NCBI GenBank assembly: GCA_008360955.1
Contig: LUCM01009415.1
Coordinates: 1-64,000, forward strand
DNA from: Fasciolopsis buskii
Taxonomy: Eukaryota > Platyhelminthes > Trematoda > Plagiorchiida > Fasciolidae
DNA length: 64,000 bases
Direction: 5' to 3'
Shown: one piece after another, positions 59,282 through 64,000 of the stretch
How the letters are laid out: each line of letters starts with the position of its first letter
Numbering within the stretch: the stretch's first letter is position 1
The notes under the pieces: generated by a model
Told to the model about the DNA's origin: nothing
Databases searched by the model: none
Seen by the model: the letters and a program-made list of their open reading frames with translations, nothing else
Made by a program: the position numbers and the translations under genes

Positions 59282-59647
59282 ATGAAATCCAAAGGTGGAT
59301 TGATAAATTTTGTGATGTACTGCATTGCTGTCCTTGGCGGAGGACACGAAGACTCAGCACAGTTTGAACTTTTACAAGATTCACCGACTGCGTCAGCAAC
59401 ATTTCGAGAATGGATGGATTCCCATGCCTACCTGCCCGGTTCACAAACCACGTTCATCAATCGTCACATTAAGCCTAACAAATGCAGCCTTACTCAGTCG
59501 CAAACCGAGGTAACATGGAGGGACTGGTATGGAAACTACGATGGAAGTACGTTGGTTTGCTCAGAGGTGTATTATAAAGCCGATATGGTTGAGCTCAGCA
59601 AAAGTCCCAACAATTTCTTTTCTTTCAAAGCCCGAGGAGAAAGTTAA
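59282..59647 (+). CDS. Single-frame ORF, possible small secreted protein
   Basis: An ATG-initiated frame of 121 codons. The N terminus (MKSKGGLINFVMYCIAVLGG) has a short basic start and a hydrophobic stretch, like a signal peptide. The rest is polar with two cysteines and aromatic residues (WRDWYGNYDGST). It stops just before an SM-alpha-like insertion. It lies inside the intron predicted between 58,743 and 59,850, so only one of the two models may hold. No family recognised, and a frame this long can arise by chance here. Confidence 0.28.
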   Translation: MKSKGGLINFVMYCIAVLGGGHEDSAQFELLQDSPTASATFREWMDSHAYLPGSQTTFINRHIKPNKCSLTQSQTEVTWRDWYGNYDGSTLVCSEVYYKADMVELSKSPNNFFSFKARGES

Positions 59648-59659
59648 CAAATGATTCGA

Positions 59660-59758
59660 CTTTCATGAAATAATTCACCATGTGATATCTTTGCTCAACT
59701 AACCATAAAGAAACCATGGAAGCACTGTACAGCTGTTTCATCCTTGTTAGAAATGACC
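59660..59758 (-). mobile_element. SM-alpha-like SINE, 5'-truncated copy
   Basis: Read on the minus strand it begins inside the hammerhead (CTAACAAGGATGAAACAG), continues with CTGTACAGTGCTTCCATGG and a tail with GATATCACATGGTGAATTAT. After GAAA the sequence ACAGCUGU is self-complementary, giving the loopless stem III known from schistosome hammerheads. The CUGANGA box and tRNA head are missing. Confidence 0.6.
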
Positions 59759-59849
59759 CGACTATTGAACCACTTTTCGCTGAGTTTATGTTTTAGTCTG
59801 AAAACCGCCCCGGGAAGCTGAATTAGACCAGTTTAATTCTCGTCTTTAG

Positions 59850-60182
59850 TAGATCGCCCCAAAAATGTGGGTTGGACAGACAACCATTGTCTTCCGCTGA
59901 TTACAGTAACCTATCATTTGGGTGCTTTTCACAAAAATTAAAGCCAGACAATATTGTAACGCATCAGTGTAGCGCAGTAACATCAAACTTTGTCATTGAA
60001 TTTCATATCAACATATCTCAGTTATATTCGGAATGCCTGATGCAACCAAGGGTACCTCAAAAGAAATCCCCTTTAGAGGTTGCGATCTGCCGAAGTGTTA
60101 TTTTTTTGAGTCTTACGTTTGTAAACAAAGTTGTGTCGAGATTAACGTACAAATCCAAACTTCTTATTCCTAAGGCATTATG
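59850..60182 (+). CDS. Candidate internal exon, function unknown
   Basis: The acceptor TTTAATTCTCGTCTTTAG and a GTAAGC donor bound 333 bases, open in a single frame for 110 codons and symmetric in phase 2. Several cysteines and a hydrophobic segment (CRSVIFLSLTFVNKVVSRL) near the end could be a membrane or core helix. It joins in phase to the exon at 58,562-58,743. The length of the open frame together with two good splice sites makes it one of the stronger calls. Function unknown. Confidence 0.4.
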
Positions 60183-62406
60183 GTAAGCCCTATTACACCA
60201 ATGGGGAAGACGCATTTCCTTCCGGGTCAACTCAGTCAAGTGGTCAAAGCGCTCCCCCTATAGTATCTACTTAACCGTAAATAAAACCATTGAGAAAAAT
60301 TTAATTACAATCGCTTCTAGCGGGTCTGGCTCCTTGTGTAGATTCTACTAAAATTCGCTCCTCATTCAGGTGTGGTTATATGTGCAACTCCTAACCCGAC
60401 TTCGTGTTGTTCTCGGGTTTGTCTGGTCTGGCAACTTCTAATCACGATTGGGATTTGGTTGCATTTTTTCATTCTCATACAGACATCGACAGGACGTAAG
60501 TACAGATTATGGCCCTGGTATGGAGTGGCTCAATACCGTTCTGCTGACTGATCAACTAATTAGTCATTCGGTCGATAAGCCTTTGCAATAATCTTTGCTT
60601 CTTCACTCATTTGCGAGGGCCTGTTTAGAAATCACATTGTAACAACAGACGATCAGCGTTTGCAACGGAGATGCCTTTCTGTGAATGACTTGGTGATTCG
60701 CGGCAACTCTTGCAAACAACTTACTCATCCACAGACTACAAAGAGAAACCAAACTCATGCACTAATACGTTGAGCGAAGAGGAACAGAAAATACCTCAGC
60801 TGAGTCGTGGACAGATATTCCAGTCAAGACCTGAGGTTGTTTAAACAAAAGTGGAGTGGATGCAAAAGCAACCATACATGAATCGTGACTTCGGAGTGTC
60901 AGGAAAAGATCGCTGTAAAGCAAAACTGGGTGTCACATTATGGAATACACGCGTGAGACGGGAAAACTGACGAAAATCTTTGATTCAAACTGCAGTCAGG
61001 TAATCGGTAAGCGAGCGCAGCAAACTGGTGCTCCGTTATTCCTGTGTCGATCCTATTAGGGTCAATATCAGTTTTCCGATTCCATGATTTTTCTTGCCAT
61101 TTTATTACTGTGTTGATAAACTGGACATTAAAAAGACGCATAATCACAAAAGCAGAGCTGCAAATTCTGGCTTCAGTGGAATAGAATGGATTCATGGAAT
61201 TTCAGCTGATATTCGGTTTTCTTGTACAGATGCAATAGGTATATTTCCTGTATTGCACTTTTGAAGGCTTCCGGCGATTGACCAACCAGTCCGAATCAAA
61301 TAGCACTGCAAACGGGGCAACTGGTAACATTATACAAAATGCGTTAAAATCACCTCTTTTATGCAACCGTAATGGTCAGGTCACGTTGCGCAACAAACCA
61401 CAAAAAGGAACAAATACCAAAATAGTTTGCTCAACTAACTCACTCTGTGACCCTCGGTCCGGAGCGATCCAATAACGATTGGTTTCTGTATCGTTTCAGG
61501 TCGATAAATGACGACTTGACAACTACAAGTAAAAGTTTAGTGATATGGACGGAATCGAACAAAGTGTTTCTACTGAGTGCCGGCATGTCCAATATCAACT
61601 AACCCAATTTCTGTTAGTAAATTTTAGTGCGTCGTAAAATACTAAGATGCTTAGTGCCTTCATAAGTAATCACAATCTATTTGTTAAGCAAGTCTGCTGT
61701 TCAGTCAAGAACTTAAATCTAGATACGCACATATAGCGATAAATTTGACGCATTCAAAGAGCTTAATTCTTGCTATTATTGACGGCATCAAATAGCAACA
61801 CGGTAACCAGAATTGCGCCAAAATACAAACTTGAATAATCACGTTTTGTGTTAAAACTACTTATGTGAAAATTGATACTTTGTATTTCCACTGTTAGCAC
61901 TAATAACAGCCCCAAATTCTCGTGGTATGCTACTTATTAGTCGCTCAAAAACCTGTTGGCATTTGGCACTAAGCCTCTGTCAGGGAATTTCTCAACACAA
62001 TCAACACTTGGACAATTTATCATCATAATCCGTTATTTCTAAGACACACGTGACTCAATTTGTGTTAGAAAATCTCGACACCCATGGAAAAGACCTCCTC
62101 TTAGTAGCGTCATGAGGAACGGCTACCACTAGAAGGATACGTTAGCAATCGCCTTGTGAGATTGGCAATTTGATTTGGTAACTTAAAAGTGAATTGTATT
62201 CTATTCTGGTATTTGTCCATGGCCTCTCACGTTAATAATATCGAAATTCCCTCACCGACCTTCAATCTTTCGGCAATTGAGCGCACGAAAGTGCGTGCTT
62301 CCCACGTTTAGTTATCCTATTAGGGGTTTTTATTTTGAACTGATCATTCCAAGACTGTAGAAATATGTCCTTGTTACTGTTTTGAATTGCTCTTCTTCAA
62401 AAGTAC
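60183..62406. other. No secure gene
   Basis: A plus-strand open run at 61,294-61,475 is polar and protein-like (behind a weak ACCAACCAG acceptor) and ends at a stop; it could be a last exon but phase 0 does not fit the exon at 59,850. The remainder is AT-rich and shows no repeat family or RNA gene. Confidence 0.4.
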
Positions 62407-62682
62407 ATGGACATAAGTGCCGCTAGCTGGGCTGAGCTACGCGGTTGTGGTCACAATCTCCAAGACGCAAACGTGGCAAATGCCAACTCTCCGGCCATTC
62501 GACAATATCGACACGCCTCTGATGAACTGCCGACACCCCGTGGGAAGCGGAAGCAATTGAATAAGATGTCGAAGACAGCAATCTGCAACGACTCGGAGAA
62601 TAACGAGACGAATTCCTCTGAGCATAGTAAGAAAGATAAGACCAAGCTATTTATCATGGCCAGATTATTCATTGTTCAGTAG
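62407..62682 (+). CDS. Small ATG-initiated ORF, hydrophilic
   Basis: Ninety-one codons from ATG 62,407 to TAG 62,682, GC-richer than its flanks and with varied third positions. It begins MDISAASWAELRGCGHNL and has a basic middle (PRGKRKQLNKMSK) and an acidic, Asn/Ser-rich part (NDSENNETNSSEHSKKDK), resembling a nuclear or disordered protein segment. There is no donor before the stop. It lies about 80 bases before the microsatellite that precedes the Penelope-like remnant. It may be a small gene, a last exon or a relic. No family recognised. Confidence 0.33.
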   Translation: MDISAASWAELRGCGHNLQDANVANANSPAIRQYRHASDELPTPRGKRKQLNKMSKTAICNDSENNETNSSEHSKKDKTKLFIMARLFIVQ

Positions 62683-62758
62683 ATACGGATTGATGCTTGG
62701 CAGCCCTAACGGCGGCCCAGCTGACCCATTTTATGGAGGATTATGCCACGTTTGCGGA

Positions 62759-62780
62759 ATATATATATATATATATATAT
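62759..62780 (+). repeat. AT dinucleotide microsatellite
   Basis: Eleven AT units directly before a further GAATATAT. It marks the left side of the Penelope-like remnant. Confidence 0.9.
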
Positions 62781-62942
62781 GAATATATGGCATTTGTTTG
62801 TTCGCAGAGCCGAGCCGTTTGATTGCAAACATTTCCCGAAACGACAACAACACTACCCAAACCCCATGAAATTGAAGTGGCTCACAGGTTAACAAGAACA
62901 AAAGATTCTGTCGAGGACCAAAGAAACGACAGCTGACAAGAA

Positions 62943-63128
62943 TTGAACGTTGTCTGTCAAACTGACTGCAAAGATTGCGAAAAGCAGTACACAGCACAAA
63001 CCAGAAAGAAACTCGGGACACGGATCCCGGAGCACCAATTGGCAACAAAAAAGACACGACGCACTCTTCGATCCGTACCACGTATGCTTATCCATCCGAT
63101 CGACGCACCAATCACCATAAGCCAGTAG
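62943..63128 (+). pseudogene. GIY-YIG endonuclease remnant of the Penelope-like element
   Basis: The frame opens with NVVCQTDCKDCEKQYTAQTR and continues KKLGTRIPEHQLATKK. The spacing of two cysteines, the aromatic residue, then T.R..L.TR..EH, is that of the GIY-YIG domain in Penelope-like elements. In intact copies the cysteines form a zinc knuckle (here C-C two residues apart) and the two core motifs carry Tyr residues. Here the expected VY and YVG positions read VC and YTA, so catalysis is likely lost. After LATKK the homologous reading appears to shift frame. Confidence 0.7.
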
Positions 63129-63300
63129 AAACGGATGCCAATCCAACCCACAACATGTCAACAGTAGACAAAGGTACACAAGACAATTGACCATCATCTC
63201 CAACCTACTGCTTCGCCCAGAGAAACCAATCAACACCGACTAAAGACTACAGGCGACCCAGTTGAGCGAACGATTGCAGCCAGACGCCTGCCATGAGATC

Positions 63301-63345
63301 ATAGCACTGATGATGTCATCACGGCTGGCGATGGAACGTTTGCAA
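63301..63345 (+). ncRNA. Hammerhead-like motif in Penelope-like 3' end
   Basis: CUGAUGA at 63,307-63,313 is followed by UGUCAUC, a six-base loop and GGCGAUG, which can pair imperfectly as stem II (two G-U or U-G pairs at the base and one A-C mismatch). Box 2 reads GAAC at 63,334-63,337 instead of GAAA, then GUUUGC. Hammerhead motifs at this place are known from Penelope-like elements. The match is partial and activity is unlikely. Confidence 0.38.
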
Positions 63346-63394
63346 TCACATGGTCCGGCTCAGCGAACAACTACCACATCCTGGTGTGTATTTT

Positions 63395-63422
63395 ACATAT
63401 ATATATATATATAAATATATAT
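63395..63422 (+). repeat. AT dinucleotide microsatellite
   Basis: An interrupted AT/TA run closing the right side of the Penelope-like remnant. Confidence 0.9.
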
Positions 63423-64000
63423 TACATAGTGGCATATCACGTGTGCAGTGTCAAGTCTGATTATACAGCTGGGTAGGTAGCTCAGTGTAAGTTTTATGAT
63501 CAGAAATGTTATCCACCATGGCTGGTATGCCTCGTGAGGGGCCTTAGAAATGATTACCATTGGAGGCAAAGCGGTAGCCAGGGTTTAACAAACAAAAGGC
63601 AGTGACCAACAAACAAAGGATAATCCTCTTGAATAAAATTATTGCCTCTAGAATAGCACCTGGTAATCTTAAACACTCCATTCAGACAACGGTTTCTGTT
63701 CAAAAACTATTCTACTGGAATTCAAGTTTGGCCCGGCCGTTTCCTGGAATATCATTTCGCTGAAATTATTCCAACCGCTGTCCCACGAAAATGCCTTTTT
63801 CATATTCCGTGAAAACGTTGCTCCTATTGAACTTGGAAACAAATGCAAAACCAGTCCAACGGGATCACGAAAATGAAGAGCGGAGCGAATAAAAGCCCCA
63901 TGCGCTATGACGAATTGAACACATATGATGCCCTACTTGAAAATCTCAGATTCCTGTAAGATTATCAGCAATATTTGCTCCTCGCTAAAACAAATCGTTG
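63423..64000. other. No gene recognised
   Basis: No bounded exon, RNA gene or repeat is visible in the last 578 bases. Confidence 0.5.

Larger units (their letters stand above)
62880..63394 (+). mobile_element. Penelope-like retroelement, 5'-truncated remnant
   Basis: Only the 3' part is left: the C-terminal GIY-YIG endonuclease (62,943 on) and the non-coding end with a hammerhead-like motif (63,301-63,345). The reverse transcriptase that should precede the endonuclease is absent. Penelope-like elements of animals, including flatworms, carry this domain order and often hammerhead motifs in their terminal repeats. AT microsatellites flank the remnant on both sides. Exact ends are not visible. 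Confidence 0.65.

Noticed and set aside
62731..63236. Minus-strand open frames of about 115 codons
   Set aside because: Antisense shadows of the Penelope-like GIY-YIG remnant; no motif of their own.
1..64000. CRISPR arrays, operons, phage or plasmid functions, rRNA genes
   Set aside because: No regularly spaced direct repeats, no long dense coding, and no conserved rRNA sequence; the content is eukaryotic.

Overview
The window looks like nuclear DNA of a flatworm, most likely a digenean trematode related to the schistosomes. The evidence is indirect: very low coding density, short open frames bounded by GT-AG splice signals, an RTE-clade LINE of the kind common in trematodes, a Penelope-like element remnant, and a tRNA-headed short retroposon with a hammerhead-ribozyme core, like the schistosome SM-alpha family. 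No bacterial operon, CRISPR array, phage or plasmid feature is present. No complete gene can be read. All exon calls below are ab initio (splice signals plus an open, protein-like frame) and none could be matched by homology, so their confidence is low to moderate.

Layout. 1-12.7 kb: mostly non-coding; two copies of a dispersed repeat end (0.5 and 4.6 kb) and a possible plus-strand exon chain near 7.3-7.8 kb. 12.7-21.3 kb: one well-bounded minus-strand exon (12.74-12.96 kb, perhaps half of an Ig-like domain), otherwise intron-like. 21.3-37 kb: scattered exon candidates on both strands, the first SM-alpha-like copy (21.9 kb) and a contig join at 36.9 kb where a 19-N gap separates two near-identical 294/295 bp segments. 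39.2-40.7 kb: a cluster of four SM-alpha-like pieces, one with a nearly whole hammerhead core. 41-45.4 kb: a GC-richer block with broken reading frames and no recognisable family. 45.8-51 kb: a degenerate 3.3 kb RTE-type LINE on the minus strand plus a second, 3'-end-only copy about 1.7 kb away. 52-54.6 kb: the densest group of exon candidates, including a two-exon plus-strand gene end with matching phase and a tRNA-like Pol III head. 57.7-60.2 kb: two gene ends facing each other 76 bp apart, then a phase-compatible plus-strand exon pair. 62.4-63.4 kb: a small plus-strand open frame, then a 5'-truncated Penelope-like element (GIY-YIG endonuclease remnant, degenerate hammerhead motif) between two AT microsatellites.

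The retroelements are the most secure content. The self-cleaving-ribozyme link (SINE and Penelope-like) is the most interesting biology. The window probably spans introns and intergenic DNA of two or more genes, but exon order, start sites and functions cannot be fixed from sequence alone.
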